Below are positions 52,690 to 61,484 of a stretch of DNA of 64,000 nt, in pieces. This stretch comes from Bacillus kexueae (GTDB lineage: Bacteria; Bacillota; Bacilli; Bacillales; Aeribacillaceae): positions 62,001-126,000 of the forward strand of contig NZ_JALAZE010000002.1 in assembly GCF_022809095.1 (NCBI RefSeq), read 5' to 3'. A program made the position numbers and the translations under genes. The first letter of the stretch is position 1; every line of letters starts with the position of its first letter. The notes beneath the pieces were generated by a model that worked only from the letters and a program-made list of their open reading frames with translations, made no database searches and was not told where the DNA came from.

Positions 52690-52705
52690 TAGAAAACGCT
52701 TTCAA
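52690..52705 (+). promoter_or_regulatory. cre-like site upstream of the methionine gamma-lyase gene
   Basis: TAGAAAACGCTTTCAA matches WTGNNARCGNWWWCAW at all but one position (A for T at position 2). It lies about 50-65 bp before the GTG start. Confidence 0.6.
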
Positions 52706-52753
52706 AATCTTCTATCTTTTCATAAAATAAAATCGAAAGGAGAGGGGATTTTT

Positions 52754-53932
52754 GTGGGAAAACATCGAAAAAAAGATACTGAAATGATACACGGAATGAA
52801 AAAAGAGGAAGATGCTTATCGGAGTTTAACGCCACCAATCTATCAAACGTCAACGTTTGTTTTTGATTCGGCCGAACAAGGTCAAAATCGTTTCAGCGGT
52901 GACGAGGGTGGTTACATTTACTCTCGACTTTCGAACCCAACCGTTCGAGAACTAGAGGAAAGAATAGCTTTAATTGAAGAAGGAGAAGAAGCGCTTGCGT
53001 TCAGCTCTGGCATGGGAGCAGTATCAGCTATTTTAACGACTTTAACCAAAACCGGAGATCACATTGTATGTTCAAAAGGTGTATATGGTTGTACGTATGG
53101 GTTTTTGAAGATGATGAAAGAAAAGTATAGGGTCGATTTTTCATTTCATAATTTGTCCAATCAAGAGATGATAGAGGAGGCAATTCAGCCTAATACATCT
53201 TGTATATATGTAGAAACCCCTATAAACCCAACAATGGAAATCATTGATTTAGAATTGGTTGTAAAAGTGGCAAAATCGCATGGTATTCCTGTCGTTGTCG
53301 ATAATACATTTAGCTCACCATATCTTCAAAATCCACTTTCTGTCGGATGTGATGTCGTTATTCATAGTGCGACTAAATATATCGGTGGTCATGGTGATGT
53401 TATTGCAGGAATCGCCGTTGGAAATAAAAAATTGATGAATCTCGTTGCGATGACAGCAAGAAAGGACATCGGTGCTAGTCTTTCCCCTTTTGATGCTTGG
53501 TTACTATTACGGGGAATTAAAACATTGGCGATACGAATGGATCGGCACTCTGAGCATGCATTAAAAATTGCAGAAATGCTCGAACGCCACCCAGCTGTTG
53601 AGGAGGTCTATTATCCATTTTTGCCGTCGCATCCCCAATATGAATTAGCGAAAAAGCAAATGAGAAAAGGTGGAGGTCTCATCACTTTTAAGTTAAAAGG
53701 TGCTGATAAGGAAGAAACACAGAAATTTATGAATCGGTTAAAACTAATTCAAATTGCTGTCAGCCTTGGAGATGCTGAATCGCTAATACAACATCCAGCA
53801 ACAATGACACATGCTGTTGTCGATGAAGAAGAAAGAATAAAGATGGGAATTACAGATAACATGGTTCGCTTGTCAGTCGGTCTTGAAGCATGGGAAGATA
53901 TTTGGAATGATTTAGATCAGGCTTTACAATAA
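52754..53932 (+). CDS. Methionine gamma-lyase-type PLP enzyme
   Basis: A 392-aa Cys/Met metabolism PLP enzyme. The PLP lysine is in VIHSATKYIGGHGD (about residue 205), with the Tyr pair and SRLSNPTV region near residues 57-64 (from the neighbouring subunit). The segment KGVYGCTYGF (Cys about 111) carries the cysteine that marks methionine gamma-lyases (Cys116 in Pseudomonas), favouring L-methionine breakdown to methanethiol, ammonia and 2-oxobutyrate over cystathionine cleavage. The start is GTG behind AAAGGAGAGGGG. A cre-like site lies upstream, and the free-methionine-sulfoxide reductase gene lies convergent downstream. Confidence 0.85.
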   Translation: MGKHRKKDTEMIHGMKKEEDAYRSLTPPIYQTSTFVFDSAEQGQNRFSGDEGGYIYSRLSNPTVRELEERIALIEEGEEALAFSSGMGAVSAILTTLTKTGDHIVCSKGVYGCTYGFLKMMKEKYRVDFSFHNLSNQEMIEEAIQPNTSCIYVETPINPTMEIIDLELVVKVAKSHGIPVVVDNTFSSPYLQNPLSVGCDVVIHSATKYIGGHGDVIAGIAVGNKKLMNLVAMTARKDIGASLSPFDAWLLLRGIKTLAIRMDRHSEHALKIAEMLERHPAVEEVYYPFLPSHPQYELAKKQMRKGGGLITFKLKGADKEETQKFMNRLKLIQIAVSLGDAESLIQHPATMTHAVVDEEERIKMGITDNMVRLSVGLEAWEDIWNDLDQALQ

Positions 53933-54000
53933 AGAAAAGTGGAGCTGAAGCTGGACAGATTTTCATTTCGATTGAGTCTTCAACCGAAATAAAATTAAGA

Positions 54001-54043
54001 ATGAGGCTGTACCTTTTAGGCAGCCTCGGTTCCTCATTTTATT
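54001..54043 (+). terminator. Terminator of the methionine gamma-lyase gene
   Basis: GAGGCTG / CAGCCTC and an alternative ATGAGG / CCTCAT pairing, followed by TTTTATTG where repeat A8 begins. Confidence 0.75.
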
Positions 54044-54343
54044 GTTACAGAAAGTTTAAGTTCAATAAAGTGTTAAAGTATTCTCTTTACCGTTTTTTGG
54101 GTGTCTAGCTCCAATCGCAATCAGCTCGGGTCGCTTCGGCCCTGCTGTGGCGACGAAAGCCTCCTCGCAGGTCCTCCAGCGCCCTTCGCCTAAGGACTTG
54201 CGCTTTGTGCTTTTTCTGTGAAAATAAAAATTACCTATGAGCTGAATGAGCAATCATGATAGGTAGATGGTAGAAAGAAAAAACCCCGGGGAGAATAAAT
54301 TTTCATGTCCGGGGTGTGAGTGTAAAATCATGTATGTTTCTTA
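54042..54343 (+). repeat. Dispersed repeat family A, copy 8 (long form)
   Basis: A full core with a few changes (CCAATCGCAATCAG, GACGAAAGCC) and the complete 3' extension. Its last bases, TTCTTA, contain the complement of the stop codon of the minus-strand ytsP gene, so element and gene touch. Confidence 0.9.
54273..54315 (-). terminator. Minus-strand terminator inside repeat A8 (for ytsP)
   Basis: ACCCCGG / CCGGGGT followed by TTTTTTC on the minus strand, about 27 bp past the ytsP stop. Confidence 0.8.
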
Positions 54344-54826
54344 TAAAAATTCTATTAGAGCTTGAACGAATTGCTCTAAATATTCCTGGTCTGTTTCATC
54401 AAATCGATTGAGAATTGGGCTGTCGATATCTAAAACGCCGATTAATTGGTTGTTTTTAATAATCGGAACGACGATTTCAGATTGAGAGGCTGCATCACAA
54501 GCGATATGTCCTGGGAATTCATGAACATTTGCTACGCGTTCTGTTTTCATTTTTTCTGCTGCTGTTCCACAAACGCCCTTTCCAAGTGGAATGCGCACGC
54601 ATGCAGGTAGCCCTTGGAATGGACCGAGGACTAATTCTTCTTTCTCCACATCATTTAGATAAAACCCAACCCAATTAATGTTTTCAAGAAATTGATTTAA
54701 AAGGGCTGAAGCGTTTGCTAAATTAGCTGTCTGATTAGTTTCTCCATGCAGTAATGCCTTTAATTGTTTAATGACGAGATTGTAATTTTCTTCCTTCGTA
54801 CCAGTGTAACTTTCTACATGAAACAT
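54341..54826 (-). CDS. ytsP: Free methionine-(R)-sulfoxide reductase (YtsP)
   Basis: A 161-aa GAF-domain enzyme of the fRMsr family, which reduces free L-methionine-R-sulfoxide. The three family cysteines are at 76, 86 and 110 (PACVRIP, GVCGTAA, IACDAAS), exactly the 10- and 24-residue spacing of the E. coli enzyme, and the NWVGFYL and SEIVVPI motifs are present. GGAGATACG-type ribosome site before the ATG. It is the neighbour of a methionine-degrading enzyme, a suggestive methionine pair. Confidence 0.92.
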   Translation of the reverse strand: MFHVESYTGTKEENYNLVIKQLKALLHGETNQTANLANASALLNQFLENINWVGFYLNDVEKEELVLGPFQGLPACVRIPLGKGVCGTAAEKMKTERVANVHEFPGHIACDAASQSEIVVPIIKNNQLIGVLDIDSPILNRFDETDQEYLEQFVQALIEFL

Positions 54827-54953
54827 CGTATCTCCTCACATTTCTACAAAATTTTCTAATTGTATAACGGATAATGTCGACAAATTTATAAAGGTGTTTT
54901 ATGAAGGAATATGGAAGTAAAACATATACCTTCATGCGAAAGGAGTGAAAAAG

Positions 54954-55589
54954 TTGTCTAGTAACTCCAGTCTAACGAAAGAGAAAATTATCGACGCCGC
55001 TATTGCCTTGTTTAATACAAAAGGTTATTCAGGTACTTCTGTCCGTGAAATCTCCCAAAAAGCCAATGTGAATGTTGCTCATATTTCATACTACTTTAAC
55101 AGCAAAGGTGGCTTATTAGAATTTTTAGTTTCGCAATTTTATGAAGGTTATTTAGCCAGAATTGATTTAGATAATTGGCAACAAACTCCATCAAGTGCAA
55201 AAGAAATATTAAATCAAATGATTTGGGATATTCTACTATATCAACATAAAAATCGTCAACTAACCCGATTTGTTTACAGAGAAATAACGCTTGATACCGT
55301 TCTGATCCGAGAAGTGATGACGACATATTTAGCAAAAGAAAAGTATTTATTCCGGAATATATTAGAACGAGGGAAAACGGAAGGAGAGTTCCTTCCTGTC
55401 GCATTTCCTCATATGTTTGTACAGTTAAAAGGCATGCTTATGATGCCGTTTTTGCAAGGGCAATATTTGTCAGAGGTTCTTCACCTACAAGTTCATGATG
55501 AATACTTTCTGAAACAGTACTATCACGATATCAAAAATTGGTTAGATCATTTTCTGTATAAACAAACAGTGGAAAAAGTTGCGTTATAA
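54954..55589 (+). CDS. refZ: TetR-family DNA-binding protein RefZ (YttP)
   Basis: A 211-aa TetR-fold protein with the N-terminal HTH KIIDAAIALFNTKGYSGTSV REISQKANVNVAHISYYFNS. In B. subtilis RefZ binds sites flanking the origin region and tunes FtsZ ring position and chromosome capture during sporulation. The TTG at 54954 is chosen because AAAGGAG is 8 bp upstream; the GTG at 54945 overlaps it. Its 3' end overlaps the convergent hisJ by 6 bp. Confidence 0.88.
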   Translation: MSSNSSLTKEKIIDAAIALFNTKGYSGTSVREISQKANVNVAHISYYFNSKGGLLEFLVSQFYEGYLARIDLDNWQQTPSSAKEILNQMIWDILLYQHKNRQLTRFVYREITLDTVLIREVMTTYLAKEKYLFRNILERGKTEGEFLPVAFPHMFVQLKGMLMMPFLQGQYLSEVLHLQVHDEYFLKQYYHDIKNWLDHFLYKQTVEKVAL

Positions 55590-56384
55590 AAGTGACGACA
55601 CGTGATGATAATCGATTCCAACATCCTTCCCGGTATGGGCATCTGATCCATATACGAGAGGGATGTTTTCCTTTTTTGCCATTTCAATAATAGAAATAGG
55701 CGGGTATGTCTCCTTGCAATTCTCTTTACGCAAACCAGCAACATTAACATCCAACTCGATATGATTTCGTTTTATCGCTTGAAAAATCGTATTGTAAGGT
55801 ACTTCGTAGGATGCAGGCTGAGGGAATAATCTTTGGAATTTATTTATTAGTGTTAAATGACCGAGCCTCTTCGGTTTATATTTGCCGAGGTTTGTCGTAA
55901 TGGCTTTTAAAATCGTTTCATAATATAAGTGGTACACTGCATCAAGGCTTCCTACGTGAACAATTAAATCTTCAAACATCTTAGGTGAAAAATCTAAACA
56001 AAAATATTTGTCCTCCGATTTTAAAAAATGGACAGATAAAATACTGTCGTCTAAATTAGGACCGTATGTGTCTAGAAATTTTTTCGTTTCATTCTCATAC
56101 CCTTCAATATAATCGACTTCAAGCCCTATTTGGATTTTGATTTTATGAGCATACATTTTCTTTAGCTCACTAAGTTCCTTGAAGTAGGTTTCGAGCATAC
56201 TTATTGGCATTGCGCTATCCTTCAACGGTGTTGGATCTATAAAATTATGTGGTAATGGAGCATGTTCTGTAAAAGTGATAGAAGTGAAACCTTTGCTGAT
56301 GGCTTGTTCGATATAATCCACTAACGAATCGTTAGAACCATGTGGACAAAAAGGGCTGTGTATGTGTCCGTCACGTTTTTCCAT
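55584..56384 (-). CDS. hisJ: Histidinol-phosphatase HisJ (PHP type, YtvP)
   Basis: A 266-aa PHP-family phosphatase acting on L-histidinol phosphate in histidine biosynthesis. Metal motifs are DGHIHSPFCPHG (residues 5-16), FTEHAPLP, IGLEVDYIEG, SVHFL and the C-terminal VYGSDAHTGKDVG. AAGGAGG precedes the ATG. It is far from a his operon, as in B. subtilis. It ends inside refZ on the other strand. Confidence 0.93.
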   Translation of the reverse strand: MEKRDGHIHSPFCPHGSNDSLVDYIEQAISKGFTSITFTEHAPLPHNFIDPTPLKDSAMPISMLETYFKELSELKKMYAHKIKIQIGLEVDYIEGYENETKKFLDTYGPNLDDSILSVHFLKSEDKYFCLDFSPKMFEDLIVHVGSLDAVYHLYYETILKAITTNLGKYKPKRLGHLTLINKFQRLFPQPASYEVPYNTIFQAIKRNHIELDVNVAGLRKENCKETYPPISIIEMAKKENIPLVYGSDAHTGKDVGIDYHHVSSLL

Positions 56385-56736
56385 TTGCCTAGTCCTCCTT
56401 TTGTAAGGTCTTGTTATCGCTAAAAAATGATTGTGATTTTATTTGAAAAAATTAAAAATTTTGGTCAAAAATTGTCGTTTACATGGTATCATAAAAGCAT
56501 TGATAATATCATCATTTTCCCCTATCTTCTTTAAAAAGTGCTAAAATGAAAAGGGGATTTTTATATAAGTTTAAACTCTCATTCCAGCGGGTTAAAAACA
56601 ATTTCTAATCGGTCTGGAGTGAATTTAATGACAAGTTTTTTCGACTTTTGTCGATGTTTATTATATGTGATTGGTCCAATCAATGAGAGACCATTTTTAA
56701 TTCCCTAGAATGGTGAACAGAGCAAGGGGGCTCATT
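56385..56736 (+). other. hisJ-ezrA intergenic region with a perfect 15-bp inverted repeat
   Basis: About 350 bp between divergent genes. It contains TGATTGGTCCAATCA at 56668-56682 (7-bp arms, one central base) and a CGAC-TTTT-GTCG hairpin just upstream (56642-56653). The rest is AT-rich. Either could be an operator for ezrA; I see no clean promoter. Confidence 0.45.
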
Positions 56737-58440
56737 ATGGAAGTTGTAATCGGCTTAATTTTACTTTTATTTCTTACTTTTGGAACAGGGTATTATTTCA
56801 GAAGGAATATATATCGAGAAGTGGATCGATTAGAAAGATGGAAAATTGATATTATGAACAAGTCCATAATGGATGAATTTTCAAAAGTGAAAGAACTAAA
56901 AATGACAGGCCAGACGGAAGAATTCTTTGAGAAATGGAGAAAAGAGTGGGATGATATTATAACTTCCCAGCTTCCGGAAGTCGAAGAACTTCTCTTTGAT
57001 GCAGAAGAATTCGCGGATAAATACCGTTTTAAGAAGTCCAAAAACACTCTTTTACATATCGAGTCGATTTTGAAGGAGACGGAGTCTCAAATTGACCGGA
57101 TTATTAAAGAAATTAACGATTTAGTTACTTCAGAGGAAAAGAACAGCGAAGAAAGTGAAGAAGTAAAGAAGCTATTCAAAAGCTTAAAAAAGGTATTAAT
57201 TACGCAAAGCCATACGTTTGGAGCTGCTCAGCAAAAGTTGGAGTCGATTTTGTATGAATGCTCAGAGGGATTAAAACGCTTTGAGCTAGAAACAGAAGCA
57301 GGGAATCATTTGTTGGCAAGAGACATTATCATCGAACAAAAAGAAGCGTTGGCTGAACTAAAAGAGAAGATGGAATTTATACCGAAATACTTAACGGATT
57401 GCCAGTCGATTTTACCACAACAAATCCAGGAACTACGCAATGGCTATGAAGAGATGCTAGAGCAGGGTTACGTCTTGTCTCATATCGATATGGAAAAAGA
57501 AATTTCTTCTATGAATCAGTCGCTAGATAACTTAAAATCGCAGCTGATTGATGGGGAATTAGATGGTGTTCATCAAGGGTTAGAAGAAATCAATGAAATG
57601 GTAGAGGCTCTGTATGATTTACTAGAAAAAGAAGTGTATGCCTCACATTTCGTCAAATCCGAGATTGGTTCTTATGGTGAGAAACTAAACCAACTCATGG
57701 ATGAAAAGAACGAAACACATGAAGAAACAGCAGTTGTTAAACAAAGCTATACTCTATCGGATGCTGAGATTGAAAACATGAGAAAAATCGAAAAGAAAAT
57801 CCAGCAGTTACAAAAGCAATATGATCAAATGTGTATTCAATTAGAAGAGTCACATGTCGCTCATAGTGTTATTAAAGACGAATTAGAGGAATTTAATCGT
57901 CAGTTAGAAGAAACGCGAAAGCAGCATGAAGAATTTCGACAAATGCTATATACTCTTCGGAAGGATGAGCTCGAAGCGAGAGATAAAATTGTCGAGTTAA
58001 AACGTGCTATGATGGACATTAGACGTTCTATTCAGAAGAGCAATGTCCCTGGACTTCCGATTCGTATACTCGATAAAATGGAGGTCGCTCAACAATCTCT
58101 AGTCAATGTAAATCATAAAATTAGCGACGTACCACTTAATATGTCGGCAGTACATGAACAGTTAAATGATGCGGTGTCCGTAATTGAATCGTTAAAGTCG
58201 GAAACAGAGGAAATGATCGAACAAGTATACTTAGTAGAAAAAGTTATTCAGTATGGAAATCGATACCGACGACAATATCAAACACTTGCCCAACAATTAC
58301 AAGAGGCGGAAGAATTGTTCCGAAACTATGAATACGGAAGATCACTTGAACAGGCAGCATCAGCGATTGAAAAGGTAGAGCCAGGAGCAATTGAACGAAT
58401 TCAAGCAATCATAGAAGAAGAGATGAAATTAAAAAGCTAA
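56737..58440 (+). CDS. ezrA: Septation ring formation regulator EzrA
   Basis: A 567-aa membrane protein with one N-terminal helix (VVIGLILLLFLTFGTGYYF, residues 3-21) and a long cytoplasmic spectrin-like coiled-coil domain. It negatively controls FtsZ ring assembly and links to PBP1 at the septum. The C-terminal region keeps the QNR-patch area (VIQYGNRYRRQYQTLAQQLQ) known in EzrA. The ATG at 56737 has AAGGGGG 7 bp upstream and puts the membrane helix at the very start, as in the family. Confidence 0.94.
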   Translation: MEVVIGLILLLFLTFGTGYYFRRNIYREVDRLERWKIDIMNKSIMDEFSKVKELKMTGQTEEFFEKWRKEWDDIITSQLPEVEELLFDAEEFADKYRFKKSKNTLLHIESILKETESQIDRIIKEINDLVTSEEKNSEESEEVKKLFKSLKKVLITQSHTFGAAQQKLESILYECSEGLKRFELETEAGNHLLARDIIIEQKEALAELKEKMEFIPKYLTDCQSILPQQIQELRNGYEEMLEQGYVLSHIDMEKEISSMNQSLDNLKSQLIDGELDGVHQGLEEINEMVEALYDLLEKEVYASHFVKSEIGSYGEKLNQLMDEKNETHEETAVVKQSYTLSDAEIENMRKIEKKIQQLQKQYDQMCIQLEESHVAHSVIKDELEEFNRQLEETRKQHEEFRQMLYTLRKDELEARDKIVELKRAMMDIRRSIQKSNVPGLPIRILDKMEVAQQSLVNVNHKISDVPLNMSAVHEQLNDAVSVIESLKSETEEMIEQVYLVEKVIQYGNRYRRQYQTLAQQLQEAEELFRNYEYGRSLEQAASAIEKVEPGAIERIQAIIEEEMKLKS

Positions 58441-58476
58441 AAGGATGCGAAAGAGCATTCTTTTAGCTTTTTTTAA
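58429..58476 (+). terminator. Terminator of ezrA
   Basis: AAAGCTAAAAGGATGC / GCATTCTTTTAGCTTT, followed by TTTT; it overlaps the stop codon. Repeat A9 follows. Confidence 0.9.
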
Positions 58477-58652
58477 TGTTACAGAAAGTTTAAGTTCATT
58501 AAAGTGTTAAAGTATTCTCTTTACCATTTTTTTTGGTGTCTAGCTCCAAGCGCCATCAGCTCGGGTTGCTTCAGCCCTGTTGTGGCGACGGAAGCCTCCT
58601 CCAGGTCCTCCAGCGCCCTTCGCCTAAGGACTTGCGCTTTGCGCTTTTCTTA
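58476..58652 (+). repeat. Dispersed repeat family A, copy 9 (short form, most diverged)
   Basis: The hairpin reads GGGTTG-CTT-CAGCCC, where the canonical is GGGTCG-CTT-CGGCCC: both partners of one pair changed. The CCTGC/GCAGG stem is shortened to CCT/AGG. It abuts the ezrA terminator. Confidence 0.88.
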
Positions 58653-58696
58653 ATCCCAATACTAAAGGTTAATTCAGTATTTTATCGGTTGTGAAA

Positions 58697-58737
58697 ATAA
58701 AAAAACCTTGCCTATGGTTAATTCAGGCAAGGTCAAT
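58697..58737 (-). terminator. Terminator of brnQ
   Basis: On the minus strand ACCTTGCCT / AGGCAAGGT is followed by TTTTTTATT. Confidence 0.9.
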
Positions 58738-58744
58738 CAAAAAG

Positions 58745-60097
58745 TTAGTTATTGTTTGCCTCTTCAAGTTGTGAAGAAGGATGAGGCGTTTTAATGCTTG
58801 AGATAATGAAGCCGACAACTGCACCGATAATAGCTGGTACGAGCCAACCTACTCCTAAATCGAATAAAGGCAAGAAGCCAAATAGGTTGTTTAAAGTATC
58901 TACAAATAAGTTAGCTGTTTTTAAGCCATCAACAATGCTTACAACTCCTGTGAAAATTAAACTATATCCATACACTTCAGCACGACCTTTAAAGAGGTTG
59001 TGAAGGAAAGAAAGAGCAATTAATACAATCGCAAGTGGATAAATAGCTACTAAAACTGGAATTGAGAAACGAATGAGTTCAGTTAATCCAACGTTAGCGA
59101 TAATGGCACTAAAGATTGTAATGATTAAAACAGATGTCTTATAAGAAATCGGTAAAACTTTTTCGAAAAATTGAGAACAAGATGAAACGAGCCCGACGCT
59201 TGTAGTCAAACAAGCAAAAGTAATGGCTAACCCTAATACGACATTTCCAAAATAACCGTATAAATAATTAGCAGAGCCAGATAAAATCGCCCCACCGTTC
59301 TCAGCCATTCCAATTGCATCAATGCTCGTAGCACCTAAATAACCTAATGATACGTAAACGAGTGCTAGTCCTAATGCAGCAATTACACCTGCTTGAATTG
59401 AAACTTTCGCAATTTCTGAGCGATCGGTAACACCTTTGTCTTTAATGGCATTAATGACAACGATACCAAATACGAGGGCAGCGATTGTATCCATCGTTAA
59501 GTATCCTTCTAAAAATCCTTTAAAGAAGGCACCTTCTACATAATCTCCTTGTGGGGCGTGGGCAACACCCATTGGGTCAATGAAAGCCTTAATTAAAAGC
59601 ATAGCCAAAATAATAATGAGCATTGGTGTCAATAATTTACCGATTCGGTCTACAAGCTTGCTTGGATTTAAAGATAGCCAATACGTTACACCGAAGAACA
59701 CAATGGTATAGATGAATAAAGCGACACCATATTTACCAACAGATTCCGGTAAGAATGGTAGGACACCAATTTCGTAAGCAACTGTTCCTGTTCTTGGGAT
59801 TCCAAAGAACGGACCAAGTGCTAAATACATGACAAATGTAAAAATGATGCTAAATACAGGATTGACGCGATTCGCTAAACCTTGCAAATCATTACCTGAC
59901 TTTCCAATTGCGACAACCCCTAAAAGTGGTAATCCAACACCAGTAATTAAAAATCCTAAAATGGCTGGCCATAAATGCTCACCAGCTTGTTGACCTAATG
60001 CAGGTGGGAAGATTAAGTTCCCAGCTCCTAAAAAGAGAGCAAAAAGCATCAAGCCAATGACTAGAACCTCTTTTATCGAAAGTGTTTTACTATTCAT
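58745..60097 (-). CDS. braB: Branched-chain amino acid permease (BrnQ/BraB family)
   Basis: A 450-aa secondary transporter with about 12 membrane segments of the LIVCS family, importing Leu/Ile/Val with cations. Signatures are VLVIGLMLFALFLGAGNLIFPP at the N-terminus, GPFFGIPRTGTVAYEIG, FKGFLEGYLTMDTIAALVFG and CLTTSVGLVSSCSQFF. AGGAGG precedes the ATG. B. subtilis braB lies in the same place between ezrA and nifZ. A weak CodY-like sequence upstream would fit nutrient repression. Confidence 0.9.
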   Translation of the reverse strand: MNSKTLSIKEVLVIGLMLFALFLGAGNLIFPPALGQQAGEHLWPAILGFLITGVGLPLLGVVAIGKSGNDLQGLANRVNPVFSIIFTFVMYLALGPFFGIPRTGTVAYEIGVLPFLPESVGKYGVALFIYTIVFFGVTYWLSLNPSKLVDRIGKLLTPMLIIILAMLLIKAFIDPMGVAHAPQGDYVEGAFFKGFLEGYLTMDTIAALVFGIVVINAIKDKGVTDRSEIAKVSIQAGVIAALGLALVYVSLGYLGATSIDAIGMAENGGAILSGSANYLYGYFGNVVLGLAITFACLTTSVGLVSSCSQFFEKVLPISYKTSVLIITIFSAIIANVGLTELIRFSIPVLVAIYPLAIVLIALSFLHNLFKGRAEVYGYSLIFTGVVSIVDGLKTANLFVDTLNNLFGFLPLFDLGVGWLVPAIIGAVVGFIISSIKTPHPSSQLEEANNN

Positions 60098-60218
60098 GAT
60101 TATCCTCCTAAAGAATTAAAAATATGGAATAGTCTGAAAAGAGCCTCATTGAATCCGCTTACATCCTACCATAGTTAACAAGAAATTTGTCGAAAAAAAT
60201 AAAAGTTCTAATTTTAAC

Positions 60219-60233
60219 TATTTTCAGAATCAA
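60219..60233. promoter_or_regulatory. Weak CodY-box-like sequence upstream of braB
   Basis: TATTTTCAGAATCAA keeps the ATTTTCAGAA core of AATTTTCWGAAAATT but has five mismatches at the edges. Branched-chain amino acid permeases are common CodY targets; the site alone is not convincing. Confidence 0.25.
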
Positions 60234-60332
60234 CAAAGTTTTCCTCTTAGTCGTGATATCTTTCTCATTCTTCTATCTTATGTTAATATAATTGATTGCA
60301 TAGTATACAAACTACTTGAAGGAGCCTGCCAC

Positions 60333-61481
60333 ATGCTTTATTTGGATAATAGTGCAACGACAAAGCCATATGAAGAAGTGATTGAAACATATAATCAAGT
60401 AGCACTTAAATTTTTTGGAAATCCATCATCCATTCATACTTTAGGTGTCCAAGCGGAGCAATTGTTAACGAAAGCGAGAAAACAAGTGGCTTCATTATTG
60501 GGAGCCCAAGAAGGAGAAATTATTTTCACTTCAGGAGCTACTGAGGGAAATAATATGGCCATTAAGGGAGCTGCTTTCGCGTTAAAACATAAAGGAAATC
60601 ACATCATTACATCGGCAATAGAGCATCCATCTGTAAGTGAAACTGTAAAACAGTTGGAGGAACATTTTGGGTTTGACGTGACGATTATTTCTGTTGACGA
60701 AAACGGATTTATCAACCCGGATGATGTTGAAAAAGCAATTCGTCAAGATACGATACTTGTTTCGTGTATGCATGTGAACAATGAAACTGGAGCTATTCAA
60801 CCTATCGAAGAGATTGGAAAAAGGATGAAAAAATATCGCCATATATACTTTCACGTTGATCACGTTCAAGGTGTTTGTAAAGTACCGTTAGATTTGAAAA
60901 AGGCAAATGTTGATTTGTGTACAATTTCTGGTCATAAGTTTCACGCCTTAAATGGTACAGGTGTATTATTTGTTCGTGAAAATCGCTCAATCCTTCCATT
61001 ATTTTCTGGTGGAAGCCAAGAAAAGACTTTCCGACCAGGTACGGAGCACTTAGCAGGTGCTGTATCATTAGCTAAAGGATTGCGATTAGCCATGCAACAT
61101 TATGTGCAAAATAAGGAACAAATGGAAAATACAAAAAGGTATTTGATTGAGCAACTCAAGTCAATTGAGGGTGTGACAATTAACAGTCCTGATCAAAATG
61201 TAGCACCTCATATTGTGAACTTTTCTGTTCCAGGAATTAAAGCAGAAGTACTCGTGCACATGCTAGAAGAAGAAGAAATTTATGTTTCCACTACATCTGC
61301 ATGCTCATCACGTGTGAGCTCTGTTAGTAAAACGTTGTTGGCAATGGGGAAATCTCAGGCGGTTGCCGAAAGCTCTATTCGTGTGAGTTTAACAGATGAG
61401 CACAATGAAACACATATGGATGAATTTGTAGTCAAACTTAAAGCTAATATTAAAAAATTAAAAAACGTTATGGGGTTATAA
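60333..61481 (+). CDS. nifZ: Cysteine desulfurase NifZ (ThiI partner)
   Basis: A 382-aa NifS-like PLP enzyme that takes sulfur from cysteine as a persulfide. It begins LYLDNSATTKPYEEV, binds PLP at SGHKFHALNG (Lys about 200), and has the mobile loop TTSACSSR with the catalytic Cys about 323, of the short group II-like type. In B. subtilis NifZ hands sulfur to ThiI for 4-thiouridine in tRNA. thiI begins 3 bp after its stop, so the two are an operon. GAAGGAG precedes the ATG. Confidence 0.93.
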   Translation: MLYLDNSATTKPYEEVIETYNQVALKFFGNPSSIHTLGVQAEQLLTKARKQVASLLGAQEGEIIFTSGATEGNNMAIKGAAFALKHKGNHIITSAIEHPSVSETVKQLEEHFGFDVTIISVDENGFINPDDVEKAIRQDTILVSCMHVNNETGAIQPIEEIGKRMKKYRHIYFHVDHVQGVCKVPLDLKKANVDLCTISGHKFHALNGTGVLFVRENRSILPLFSGGSQEKTFRPGTEHLAGAVSLAKGLRLAMQHYVQNKEQMENTKRYLIEQLKSIEGVTINSPDQNVAPHIVNFSVPGIKAEVLVHMLEEEEIYVSTTSACSSRVSSVSKTLLAMGKSQAVAESSIRVSLTDEHNETHMDEFVVKLKANIKKLKNVMGL

Positions 61482-61484
61482 AAG

